A stretch of 64,000 nt of DNA from assembly GCA_963710275.1 (NCBI GenBank), contig CAVPZS010000012.1, positions 310,001-374,000 of the forward strand, read 5' to 3'. Positions 1-8,828 of the stretch are shown here, in pieces. This DNA comes from Rhodoblastus sp963710275. GTDB lineage: Bacteria; Pseudomonadota; Alphaproteobacteria; Rhizobiales; Beijerinckiaceae. Made by a program: the position numbers and the translations under genes. The notes under the pieces were generated by a model. That model had not been told where the DNA came from. It did not search any database and was given only the letters and a program-made list of their open reading frames with translations. Each line of letters begins with the position of its first letter. The first letter of the stretch is position 1.

Positions 1-162
1 ACGCGAATTGCCCAATAATTAGGCATGTAGGCCCATTTGACGCAGGGCGCGTGCCGCATTTCGTTGCCGGAACCGGAGTTTGCCGTCTGCTTCGGCATGG
101 GTTAAGAGACGGGCTGCGGTCCGCTGCTGGGACCGCGCCTGCTCCGGGAAATGGGCGACTCG

Positions 163-1294
163 ATGCGCAAAACCGTGTTTCTGAGCGTGTTCGTGATCCT
201 GGCCGTGCTGATCGGCGGCCTGTACTGGTTCCATTTCGTCGCCAAGCCGGGCATCATCAAGACGGCCATGGCCTCCATGCCGCGTCCGGTCGCGGGCGTC
301 GCGGTCGAAGCGGCCCGCGCGGAAACCTGGACGCCTCGCATCGAGGCGATCGGCACGTTCAAGGCGGTGCCGGGCATCGACGTCGCTGGACAGGTCGGCG
401 GCATCATCGCGGAAATCGGCTTCGCCAATGGCGCGGACGTCGAAAAGGGCGCGCTGCTGGCGCGCATCGACGATTCGACCGACCAGGCGGACCTGCGATC
501 CAATGTCGCCATGCTGAAGAACGCCGACCTCGCCTATGCGCGGCAGAAGATGCTCGTCGTCCAACGGCATCGCCTCGCGGTCCAATTTCGACCTGGCGCA
601 GGCGGTGCGCGACCAGGCCGCCGGCGCCGTGGATCGCACCCGCGCGCTGATCGCGCAGAAAAATATCGTCGCGCCGTTCAGCGGGCGGCTGGGCATCCGT
701 AAGGTCGACGTCGGGCCAATATGTCGCTCCCGGCGCGGCGCATGGTGTCGCTGCAGCAGCTCGACCCGATCTTCATCGACTTCCAGACGCCCGAGCAGAA
801 TTACGCCAATCTCGCCATCGACGAGACGGTCACGGTCAAGGTGGACGCGCTCGGCAGCGGCGGTTTTTACGGGAAAAATCCGCAACCTCGACGCGCGCAT
901 CGACCGCGACACGCGCAACATCCTGGTGCGCGCCGAAATCGCCAATCCCGACAAGAAAATCCTGCCCGGCATGTTCGCCAACGTCACCGTCGAATCCGGC
1001 GCGCCGCAGAATGTCGTCTCGGCGCCGCGCACGGCGGTCGCCACGTCGCTCTATGGCGACACGGTCTTCGTCGTCCAGCCCGACGACGCCGCGAAAGGGT
1101 TTGACGGGCCGCTGCATCTGGAGCGTCGCGTGGTGAAGCTCGGCGAGACGCGCCAGGATCGTGTGGTGCTGCAAGGGGTGGCGGCTGGCGAAAAAATTGT
1201 GACGCAAGGGCAGATAAAGCTCCAGCCCAATGCCCCCGTGCGCATCGAAGCCGACGCCGCGATGAAGGCGGCCGCCGTCCGGCCGGCAGAGTAA
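163..1294 (+). CDS. RND efflux periplasmic adaptor (HlyD/AcrA family), frameshifted
   Basis: Membrane-fusion adaptor expected to link the inner-membrane pump encoded directly downstream to an outer-membrane channel. The N-terminus MRKTVFLSVFVILAVL is a membrane anchor; an in-frame ATG at 151 is an alternative start. A lipoyl-like half (GQVGGIIAEIGFANGADVEK), the IVAPFSGRLGIRKVDVG segment and the barrel part (LDPIFIDFQTPEQNY, then RDTRNILVRAEI and LPGMFANVTVE) are all present, but homology moves between frames near 560, 705 and 870. Repairing three single-base indels would give about 375 residues, normal for the family. No channel gene is nearby. The family is clear; whether the gene is intact in the organism is not. 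Confidence 0.85.
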
Positions 1295-1373
1295 TGCAGC
1301 GCTGCGAAGGCCACGCCGAGCTGACGCGAGGGTTGTCGATCGCCTCGCGATCGAATCTAAAAGAAAGTCACCC

Positions 1374-4300
1374 ATGGGCGCGTTTACCGACCTCTTCATT
1401 CGTCGGCCGGTGCTGGCGACCGTCGTCAGCCTGCTGATCCTGCTGGTCGGCGCGCAGGCCGGCTTCAACCTGCAGATCCGGCAATATCCGGCGCTGTCCT
1501 CGGCGACCATCACGGTCACGACGCAATATCCCGGCGCCAACGCCGACGTGATCAAGGGGTTCATCACCACGCCGATCGAGCAGGCCGTGGCCAGCGCCGA
1601 AGGGATCGATACGCTGGTCTCCAGTTCGCAGCAGAACGCCTCGACCATCACCCTCAACCTGCGCCTCAACGCCAATGCCGACCGCGCGATGACCGACGTC
1701 CTCGCCAAGGTCAACCAGGTCAAGTACCAGCTGCCGCGCGACGCCATGGACCCGGTGGTGGTCAAGCAATCGGGGCAGGGCACGGCGCTGCTCTACATGT
1801 CCTTCAATTCCGCGGCGCTGTCTCCGGCGCAGATCACCGATTACCTGGTGCGCGTGGTGCAGCCGCGGCTGCAGACCATCGACGGGATCGCCAGCGCCCA
1901 GATCCTCGGCGGCCAGAACTTCGCCATGCGCGTCTGGCTCGACCCGGACAAGATGGCGGCGCGCGGCGTCACCGCCTCCGACATTCGCAACGCGCTGCTC
2001 GCCAACAACTTCACCTCCGCCGCGGGCCAGATCAAGGACGACTTCACCCAGACCTCGATCGACGCGAAGACCTCGCTCGACAACGCCCACGCCTTCGCCC
2101 ATCTGGTGATCTTCAACCGCGGCGACGCCTTGGTGCGGCTCGGCGACGTCGCGCGCATCGACCTCGGGCCGGAAAGCGTCGATTCCTCGGCGGTGTTCGA
2201 CGGATTGAAGGCGGTGTTCGTCGGCGTCTACGCCACGCCGACAGCCAATCCGCTGACCGTGATCGCGGACGTGCGCAAGGCCTTCCCGGAAATCCAGGCC
2301 GGGCTGCCGGCGGGCGTGCAGGGCGCCATCGCCTATGACGCCACCGAATTCATCCGCGCCTCGCTCGACGAAGTGGCGAAGACCCTGATCGAGGCGGCGG
2401 TCATCGTCATCATCGTGATCTTCCTCTTCCTCGGCGACCTGCGCTCGACCCTCATTCCCATCGTCACCATTCCGCTGTCGCTGGTCGGCGTCATGCTGTT
2501 CATGCTGCTGCTGGGTTATTCGATCAACCTCCTGACCCTGCTGGCCTTCGTGCTCGCCATCGGCCTTGTGGTGGACGACGCCATCGTCGTGGTCGAGAAC
2601 ATCTATCGCCACATCGAGCACGGCCAGACGCCGAAGGAGGCGGCCTTGGCCGGGGCGCGCGAAATCGCGCTGCCGGTCGTCTCCATGACCATCACGCTCG
2701 CTGCGGTCTATGCGCCGATCGGCTTCGTTTCCGGCCTCTCCGGCGCGCTGTTCAAGGAATTCGCCTTTACGCTCGCCGGCTCCGTCGTGGTGTCGGGGAT
2801 CATCGCCCTGACCCTGTCGCCGATGATGTGCTCGAAGCTGCTGCGCTCGCACGCGCATGGCCCCGGCGACGCGCCGGGCAAGCGCGGGCTGGCGGAGTTC
2901 CTCGACACGATGTTCGAGGGCCTGCGGCAGAATTACGAAGCGCTCCTGCATCGCACCCTGAACTTCCGCGCCCTGAGCGTGCTGGTGCTGGTCGGCGTGC
3001 TGGCGATGACCGGCATCCTCTATGTCACCACGCCGCGGGAGCTCGCGCCGGAAGAGGACCAGGGCCTGTTGCTGACGCTGATCAAGACGCCGCAATACGC
3101 CAATCTCGACTACCTCGAGCAGGTGACGTCAAGGCTGAAGTCCCAGGTCTTCGACAGCGTCGACGAGAAGAGCCATGTCTTCGTCATCAACGGCTCGGCC
3201 GGCGTCAACCAGGGCATGGCCGGCTTGCTGCTGAAACCCTGGGGAGAGCGGCCGCGCAAGCAGGCGCAGATCATGCAGGGGCTGCAACCCATGCTGGCCG
3301 GCCAGACCGGGGCGCAGATCTTCGCCTTCTCGCTGCCGGCGCTGCCGGGCTCGACGGGCGGGCCGCCGGTGCAATTCGTCATCCGCACGCCCGGCGATTA
3401 TCGCCAGCTTGCGGTCGTGCTCGACAAATTGCAGCAGGAGGCGCGCAAGAGCGGCCTCTTCCTCTTCACCGACGGCGATCTGAAGTTCGACACGCCGCAG
3501 GTCGCGGTCGACATCGACGCGGCCAAGGCCAATGGCCTGGGCATCAGCATGCAGGACATTGGCGCGACGCTCGCGACCTTCCTCGGCGGCAATTATGTCA
3601 ACCGCTTCAATCTCGACGGGCGCTCCTACCAGGTCATTCCGCAGGCGCCGCGCGATTTCCGCCTGACCCAGGACTGGCTGATGCGCTATCAGGTGCGCAC
3701 GGGCAGCGGGGCTTTGGCGCCGCTCTCCACCGTCGCCACGGTGAGCGCCAACGTCCAGCCCAACGCGCTCGTCGCGTTCCAGCAGATGAACTCCGCGACG
3801 CTGTCAGGCGTGCCCTTCCCGGGCCACACCCTCGGCGAGGCGCTGGGCTTCCTGCAGGACAAGGCCAAGGAAATCTTCCCCGAAGGCTATTCATGGGATT
3901 TCCAGGGCGAGAGCCGGCAGTTCATGCAGGAAGGCAATACGCTGGCGCTGGCCTTCGTATTCTCGCTGATCGTCATCTACCTGGTGCTGGCGGCGCAATT
4001 CGAGAGTTTCCGCGATCCCTTCATCATCCTGATCGCCCTGCCGACCTCGATGTTCGGCGCGCTGCTGCCGCTCAACATCATGGGCGTGATGGGCGCGGCC
4101 TCGATCAACATCTATACCCAGATCGGGCTGATGACCCTGATCGGGCTGATCTCCAAGCACGGCATTCTCATGGTGGATTTCGCCAACCACATGCAGCGCA
4201 ACGAGGGGCTTTCGCCGCGCGAGGCGATCCAGCACGCGGCGGGCGTGCGGCTGCGGCCGATCCTGATGACTACCGCCGCCATGGTGGTGGGCATGCTGCC

Positions 4301-4472
4301 GCTGATCGTCGCCGCGGGCGCCGGCGCCCGCTCGCGCGCCGCCATCGGCATCGTCATCGCCTCGGGCATGAGCATCGGCACGCTGTTCACCCTGTTCGTG
4401 ACGCCGGCGATCTATTCGCTGGTGGCGAGGGATCACCGGGAAGCGGGACCGGACGAGGGCGCCCAGGCGTAA
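1374..4472 (+). CDS. RND multidrug efflux transporter, inner-membrane pump (HAE1 family)
   Basis: Proton-driven tripartite efflux pump subunit of the AcrB/MexB type, 1032 residues, full length. It starts FTDLFIRRPVLATVVSLL (TM1). The proton-relay pair is seen in GLVVDDAIVVVENI near residues 398-410, and the partner lysine in LISKHGILMVDFAN near 930. Two large periplasmic loops flank the central helix bundle. It lies 79 bases after the adaptor gene, so the two are probably one operon. Substrate cannot be read from sequence; the family exports drugs, solvents and aromatics, which would suit a bacterium handling phenolics. The frame is intact, unlike the adaptor. Confidence 0.95.
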   Translation: MGAFTDLFIRRPVLATVVSLLILLVGAQAGFNLQIRQYPALSSATITVTTQYPGANADVIKGFITTPIEQAVASAEGIDTLVSSSQQNASTITLNLRLNANADRAMTDVLAKVNQVKYQLPRDAMDPVVVKQSGQGTALLYMSFNSAALSPAQITDYLVRVVQPRLQTIDGIASAQILGGQNFAMRVWLDPDKMAARGVTASDIRNALLANNFTSAAGQIKDDFTQTSIDAKTSLDNAHAFAHLVIFNRGDALVRLGDVARIDLGPESVDSSAVFDGLKAVFVGVYATPTANPLTVIADVRKAFPEIQAGLPAGVQGAIAYDATEFIRASLDEVAKTLIEAAVIVIIVIFLFLGDLRSTLIPIVTIPLSLVGVMLFMLLLGYSINLLTLLAFVLAIGLVVDDAIVVVENIYRHIEHGQTPKEAALAGAREIALPVVSMTITLAAVYAPIGFVSGLSGALFKEFAFTLAGSVVVSGIIALTLSPMMCSKLLRSHAHGPGDAPGKRGLAEFLDTMFEGLRQNYEALLHRTLNFRALSVLVLVGVLAMTGILYVTTPRELAPEEDQGLLLTLIKTPQYANLDYLEQVTSRLKSQVFDSVDEKSHVFVINGSAGVNQGMAGLLLKPWGERPRKQAQIMQGLQPMLAGQTGAQIFAFSLPALPGSTGGPPVQFVIRTPGDYRQLAVVLDKLQQEARKSGLFLFTDGDLKFDTPQVAVDIDAAKANGLGISMQDIGATLATFLGGNYVNRFNLDGRSYQVIPQAPRDFRLTQDWLMRYQVRTGSGALAPLSTVATVSANVQPNALVAFQQMNSATLSGVPFPGHTLGEALGFLQDKAKEIFPEGYSWDFQGESRQFMQEGNTLALAFVFSLIVIYLVLAAQFESFRDPFIILIALPTSMFGALLPLNIMGVMGAASINIYTQIGLMTLIGLISKHGILMVDFANHMQRNEGLSPREAIQHAAGVRLRPILMTTAAMVVGMLPLIVAAGAGARSRAAIGIVIASGMSIGTLFTLFVTPAIYSLVARDHREAGPDEGAQA

Positions 4473-4656
4473 CCCAGGGCGCGCGGCGGCGGGACTCGCC
4501 AAAGGCGATCATGTGAGGCTTGGTCTCGGCTTGAGGCGCCTGCCGTTTAGGCAGAGCCTGCCTCATTTCACTAATCAAATGCCCAAGTTTTGATCTCACG
4601 GCGCCAGCCGCCCTTAAAAATCCACAGAATATGACAGTTTTCTTGCTGCCTGAATC

Positions 4657-4672
4657 TGGCGCAGATCATGCT
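4657..4672 (+). promoter_or_regulatory. Putative sigma-54 (RpoN) promoter of glnII
   Basis: TGGCGCAGATCATGCT matches the -24/-12 layout, with GG at 4658-4659 and GC at 4670-4671 at the required spacing. It resembles E. coli glnAp2 (TGGCACAGATTTCGCT, from memory). The predicted transcription start is near 4683, giving a leader of about 110 bases before the glnII ATG at 4795. A GC-rich hairpin (arms around 4704-4710 and 4721-4727) lies in that leader. No clear NtrC site was found. The rest of 4473-4794 holds no gene. Confidence 0.6.
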
Positions 4673-4794
4673 TGCTGCTATAGGTTCGTTCGAACGTGAG
4701 AGACCGGCCGGCTCCGCTGCGCGCCGGCCGCAAACGTTCATTCCGTGATTGAAAGGCGATCTGTCGCCGCCTTGCCAAAGGACTCGTGAGCACA

Positions 4795-5814
4795 ATGAGC
4801 AAGTACAAACTCGAATATATCTGGCTTGATGGTTACAAGCCCGTTCCGAACCTTCGTGGCAAGACGCTGATCAAGGAATTCGACAAGTTCCCGACCCTCG
4901 CCGACATCCCGAACTGGGGCTTTGACGGCTCCTCGACCAAGCAGGCCCCCGGCGGCAATTCCGACTGCATCCTGAAGCCCGTCGCCGTCTATCCCGACAG
5001 CACCCGCATCAATGGCGCGCTGGTCCTGTGCGAAGTCATGATGCCCGACGGCGTCACCCCGCACGCGTCCAACGCCCGCGCCACCATCCTCGACGACCCG
5101 GGCGCCTGGTTCGGCTTCGAGCAGGAATATTTCTTCTACCAGGACGGCCGCCCGCTCGGCTTCCCGGAACACGGCTATCCCGCGCCCCAGGGCCCCTATT
5201 ATTGCGGCGCCGGCTACAAGGCCGTCGGCGACATCGCCCGCCAGATCGTCGAAGAGCATCTCGACATCTGCCTCGACGCCGGCATCAACCATGAAGGCAT
5301 CAACGCCGAAGTGGCCAAGGGACAGTGGGAGTTCCAGGTGTTCGGCAAGGGCTCGAAAAAAGCCGCCGACGAAATGTGGGTCGCCCGCTACATCCTGATC
5401 CGCCTCGCCGAGAAATACGGCATCGATATCGAGTTCCACTGCAAGCCGCTCGGCGACACCGACTGGAACGGCTCGGGCATGCACGCCAATTTCTCGACCG
5501 ATTACATGCGCGAGAAGGGCGGGCAGGTCTATTTCGAGCACCTGATGGGCGCCTTCAAGAAGAACCGCGCCGAGCACATCGCCGTCTATGGCCCGGACAA
5601 CCACATGCGCCTGACCGGCCTGCACGAGACCGCCTCGATCGACAGCTTCAGCTTCGGCCTGGCCGATCGCGGCGCGTCGATCCGCATGCCGCACAGCTTC
5701 GTCAACAACGGCTATCGCGGCTATCTCGAAGACCGCCGCCCCAATTCGCAGGGCTGCCCCTACCAGATCGCTTCGCAGATCCTGAAGACGATCGCGGAAG
5801 TGCCCACGCCCTGA
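4795..5814 (+). CDS. glnII: Glutamine synthetase type II (eukaryote-like GSII)
   Basis: Joins ammonia to glutamate with ATP hydrolysis in the cytoplasm. It is the GSII form found in rhizobia, Frankia and eukaryotes, not the 12-mer GSI. The start MSKYKLEYIWLDGY matches rhizobial GlnII; a GTG at 4786 is in frame, but ATG 4795 fits the family N-terminus. Visible motifs are NWGFDGSSTKQA, FGFEQEYFFYQ (metal-binding Glu), GINHEGINAEVAKGQWEFQV, and GPDNHMRLTGLHETA with RGASIRMPH (ATP/glutamate binding). It has 339 residues, full length. A sigma-54-type promoter upstream suggests induction under nitrogen limitation, as known for glnII in rhizobia. Confidence 0.96.
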   Translation: MSKYKLEYIWLDGYKPVPNLRGKTLIKEFDKFPTLADIPNWGFDGSSTKQAPGGNSDCILKPVAVYPDSTRINGALVLCEVMMPDGVTPHASNARATILDDPGAWFGFEQEYFFYQDGRPLGFPEHGYPAPQGPYYCGAGYKAVGDIARQIVEEHLDICLDAGINHEGINAEVAKGQWEFQVFGKGSKKAADEMWVARYILIRLAEKYGIDIEFHCKPLGDTDWNGSGMHANFSTDYMREKGGQVYFEHLMGAFKKNRAEHIAVYGPDNHMRLTGLHETASIDSFSFGLADRGASIRMPHSFVNNGYRGYLEDRRPNSQGCPYQIASQILKTIAEVPTP

Positions 5815-5838
5815 GTTTCGGCCGGGATTGAATTGCCA

Positions 5839-5867
5839 GCGGGCGGGAGGCTTGTCCTTCCGCCCGC
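5839..5867 (+). terminator. Rho-independent terminator of glnII
   Basis: A 12-bp stem with one G-T wobble (arms 5839-5850 and 5856-5867), a 5-base loop CTTGT and a following T-rich tail TTTGCTTTG. It begins 25 bases after the glnII stop. Confidence 0.8.
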
Positions 5868-5956
5868 TTTGCTTTGCGCGGCGTCCGATTGCCGCGGCCT
5901 GACGGACGTGAGACACTTCCTGCGCCTGCCGCAGAGCAGGGAACAGGGAGGTTCGA

Positions 5957-6271
5957 ATGATCCGCGTTTCCGTATTCTATCCCTCGTCGGGACCCGAAAA
6001 CTTCGACGCCGGCTATTACTTCACCAACCATTACAAGCTGGTCTGCGACCGGTTGAAGCCGGAAGGCATGGTCAGCGCGCAATTCGACAAGGGCCTGGCC
6101 GGCGGCGACGGAGGCAAGCCGCCCTTCCACGCCGTCGCGCATCTGGTGTTCAATTCCGTGCCGGAGTTCCAGAAGGCGATGGGCGTCCATGGCAAGGAAA
6201 TCATGGGCGACGTCGCCAATTACACCAGCATCGCCCCGATAATTCAGGTCAATGAAATCGCCGCGGGCTGA
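5957..6271 (+). CDS. EthD family protein
   Basis: A 104-residue protein of the EthD / dimeric alpha-beta barrel group: MIRVSVFYPSSGPENFDAGY, then YYFTNHYKLVCDRLKPEGM and a C-terminal AHLVFNSVPEFQKAMGVHG. It has a strong ribosome site, AGGGAGG, just before the ATG. The family is named after a protein required for ethyl tert-butyl ether degradation in Rhodococcus, but most members have unknown roles and appear beside oxidoreductases. Here it stands alone between glnII and an SPW membrane protein, so context gives no function. Confidence 0.85.
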   Translation: MIRVSVFYPSSGPENFDAGYYFTNHYKLVCDRLKPEGMVSAQFDKGLAGGDGGKPPFHAVAHLVFNSVPEFQKAMGVHGKEIMGDVANYTSIAPIIQVNEIAAG

Positions 6272-6439
6272 GCCGCCCGCCCCGAAGCCGGCCCTCCCCA
6301 TGGGAAGCCGGCTGTCGCCGGACCCTTGTTAAAAATCATTAAGTTTTGCGCCGGCCACGCATTGGCCGGACAGCGCGTTATGTCGTGAGCGGGCCCGTGC
6401 GCCGCTGTGGCGCTCTGCCCGGACATCGGGAGAATTGAA

Positions 6440-6799
6440 ATGCCGGTCACGACGAAATCCGACGAAAGCGAACCGTTCATCGCAATCGATCTGATCCTCG
6501 GCGTCGTGCTGATGGCTGCGCCATGGATTCTCGGCTATTCCGCCGACCGCGTCGCGATGACCTGCAGTCTGGTCGGCGGCGCCTTCATCGCCTGTTGCAC
6601 CATATCGGCGCTGGGAGGACTCCCCAAGTTGTTCGGCGAGGTCGACATCGCGCTGGGCGCGTTGATCGCGATCGCCCCCTGGCTGCTGGGATTCGCCCAC
6701 GATCACAAGGCGACGACGGCGCAACTGGCGCTGGGCCTTCTCGTCGCGCTGGTTTCCGCTGCGGAATTGCGGCAATTGAGGTCTCGTCCAACCAGCTGA
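6440..6799 (+). CDS. SPW-repeat membrane protein
   Basis: A 119-residue inner-membrane protein with two related units, each a hydrophobic stretch ending in a proline-tryptophan signature: LMAAPWILGYSADR around residue 30 and IAIAPWLLGFAHDH around residue 82. This is the SPW repeat family, which has no known biochemical role. ATG 6440 is chosen over in-frame upstream codons because it directly precedes a normal short soluble N-terminus, MPVTTKSDESEP. It runs convergently into the next gene, which is on the minus strand 13 bases away. Confidence 0.75.
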   Translation: MPVTTKSDESEPFIAIDLILGVVLMAAPWILGYSADRVAMTCSLVGGAFIACCTISALGGLPKLFGEVDIALGALIAIAPWLLGFAHDHKATTAQLALGLLVALVSAAELRQLRSRPTS

Positions 6800-6812
6800 C
6801 GGCGTCGGGCTT

Positions 6813-8713
6813 TCAGGGCTCGATCACCCAATAGGGCGCGCCGGCCTTTTCCCGCGCCTCCAGGCCCCGCGCCGCCGCCGCCGTCTCGCGATTGACGATG
6901 GCGCGGAAATCCTGGATCGCCTTGGGCTCGTCGAACACATAGGAATGGCCGCCGAGCCGCGCATCCACGGATTCGATGCCGGTGACGACGAGAATATCGG
7001 CGCCGCCGCTGCCGGCGCGCGGAGCCTTGTGATAGCTCTCCGAAATCAGGATCGCCCGGTCATATTCCGACGCATAGAGCGTGCGCAGGACGCCGATCCT
7101 TTTCACGATGCGGATCTGCTCGCGGAAAACGTCCTGCGCCACGTCGGGCGCGGCGAAGATCGCCGCGCCGATGCGCAGGGTCGAATGCGCCTGCGCCAGC
7201 TCGCGCAACATTTGCAAGAGGATCCGGTTGCCCATGCTGTGGGCGACGAAATCGAGTTGCAGCTCCGGTCCCTGGGCCGCGATTTCGCTGACCAGCTCCA
7301 CCAGATGCGGCTCGCTCCAGGCGTTGGAGTCCTCGTCATAGGCATAGCCGAAGGCCGATCCCTCCGAGGGCCAGCTCCAGCCGACGATGGTTCCGTCATA
7401 ATCGAGTTCGGAGCCCACCTGCAGCGCCCGCCAGGCGAGGCCGTCGAAGCCGGTGTTGAAGCCGTGGATGAGAAACATCACCTTCTTCAGCCCGCTGGCC
7501 CTGGTCTTGTCCACGATCAGCCGGGCGCACTGCTCCACGCCCTTGGTCAGCGTCTTCGGCGCCGGCGGCAGTTTCGGTTCGCCGGAATGCCTTGAGGGCG
7601 CGCCGAGGAAGCCGCAGCTATATTCGAAGGGATCGAGACGGCGGGAGCCGAAACGCGTGGCGTAATCCAGCGTCCCCTCGTCATTGCGGTCGGTAGCGAA
7701 GAAGACCGGAGAGGTCGAGGCCATTTTCGGCGCGGGCGCAGGGGCGCGGGCCGTCGCGCCGGGCTGGCCGTGGACCTCGACTTCCGCCTTTTTCCACAGG
7801 CCCATTTCGCTCTTCTGCGCCGCCATGCCGCCACCGCCGCCGTTCATGGCCAATTCCATCTGCGCATCCTGGCCGAGGTGGTTGATCTCGACGTTCGGAT
7901 TCTTGCGAATGCTGTCCTCGCGCGCCATGAGGGCGCTGTCGGAAGCCTGTCTGGCCTCTTCCGCCGCGGTCTTGATCGCGTTCTTCTCGGCTTCGCTGAG
8001 CCGCAGCCAGAAATCGGGCGCGGCCGCCAGCAGGCCGCTTTCCGGCCAGCCGGTGGTCAGATAGAGCTTGCCCTCATATTTCCTCGCGAAGGCTTGCGTC
8101 GCGTCGCCAAGCTGGGTCTCCAGCGCATTGGCCGGGCCCATCGCTCCGGTCATGGCCGGCATGCCGGCCGTGGTCTTCGCCCCGACCGCGGAGAGGATCT
8201 GCACATCCGGGGCGCCATTTTCAGAGGCGACCGTAAGCCTGGCGAAATCCTCGGCGGAGCGGACCGGCTGCCTGGTGAGGAAATAGGTGATGGCGTGGTT
8301 CCAGATTTTGAGCTGGAAACAGGCCGGATCGCGCCGAGGTCGGCGGCGGCGGCGTCGCCGAGAAAGCTTTTCTGCATCAGGAACACTTCGGCCGCCGACT
8401 TGAACACGAAGGGCCGGGTCAGCAGCGATGTCTCGTCGCCCGCCTTCTTCAGCTTGCGCAAATCCTCGTCGGCGAGGGTGAAGACGCCGATATCCGCCCC
8501 GCCGGTCTTGACGGCGGCCATGGCCTCGGCCTCGCCGTCCAGCTTTTTCGCCGCGACGCTCAGGCCCGCCGCGCTCAAAGCCTTGCTCGCCAGCAGCGAC
8601 TTGATGAAGACGTCCTCGGCATAGGCGGAGGGATAGGCGATCCGCAACTCCGTCGCTTGCGCGCAGGGCGACAGCAGCAGGCAGAGCAGGGCGAACGAGA
8701 GGCGGCGTGACAT
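6813..8713 (-). CDS. Fusion: TRAP-type (DctP-like) solute-binding domain + DUF900 alpha/beta hydrolase, frameshifted
   Basis: A signal peptide (MSRRLSFALLCLLLSPCAQA) leads into a TRAP receptor-like domain: TELRIAYPSAYAEDVFIK, then PNALE-like GPANALETQLGDATQAF and LYLTTGWPESGLLAAAPDFW, ending near residue 320. After a Gly/Ala/Pro linker comes a DUF900-type hydrolase: VFFATDRNDEG, KKVMFLIHGFNTGF (oxyanion region), GTIVGWSWPSEGSAFGY and the nucleophile elbow LDFVAHSMGNRI (Ser). Homology changes frame near 8320, where one indel restores IR-PACFQLKIWNHAITYF. There are no TRAP permease genes nearby. The protein would be periplasmic. Ligand and substrate are unknown, and this combination is unusual to me. 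Confidence 0.75.
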
Positions 8714-8828
8714 TCTGATGTTCCCGCTGAAGCAGACAAGGAGGTTACGTCGAGGCCGGCCTGATATTACAAGTTTTTTTGCGCCGCGCGGTGGCGAAAT
8801 CGAAAAACTGTCGGAGCCTTTGCCGCGG

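Noticed and set aside
1368..3095. 575-codon open frame on the minus strand
   Set aside because: Antisense shadow of the RND pump; the product is Arg/His/Asp-rich with no hydrophobic core or motif. The plus-strand protein is an obvious family member.
4574..4594. Inverted repeat ATCAAA / TTTGAT upstream of glnII
   Set aside because: Six-base arms only, and it does not resemble an NtrC site; could be chance.
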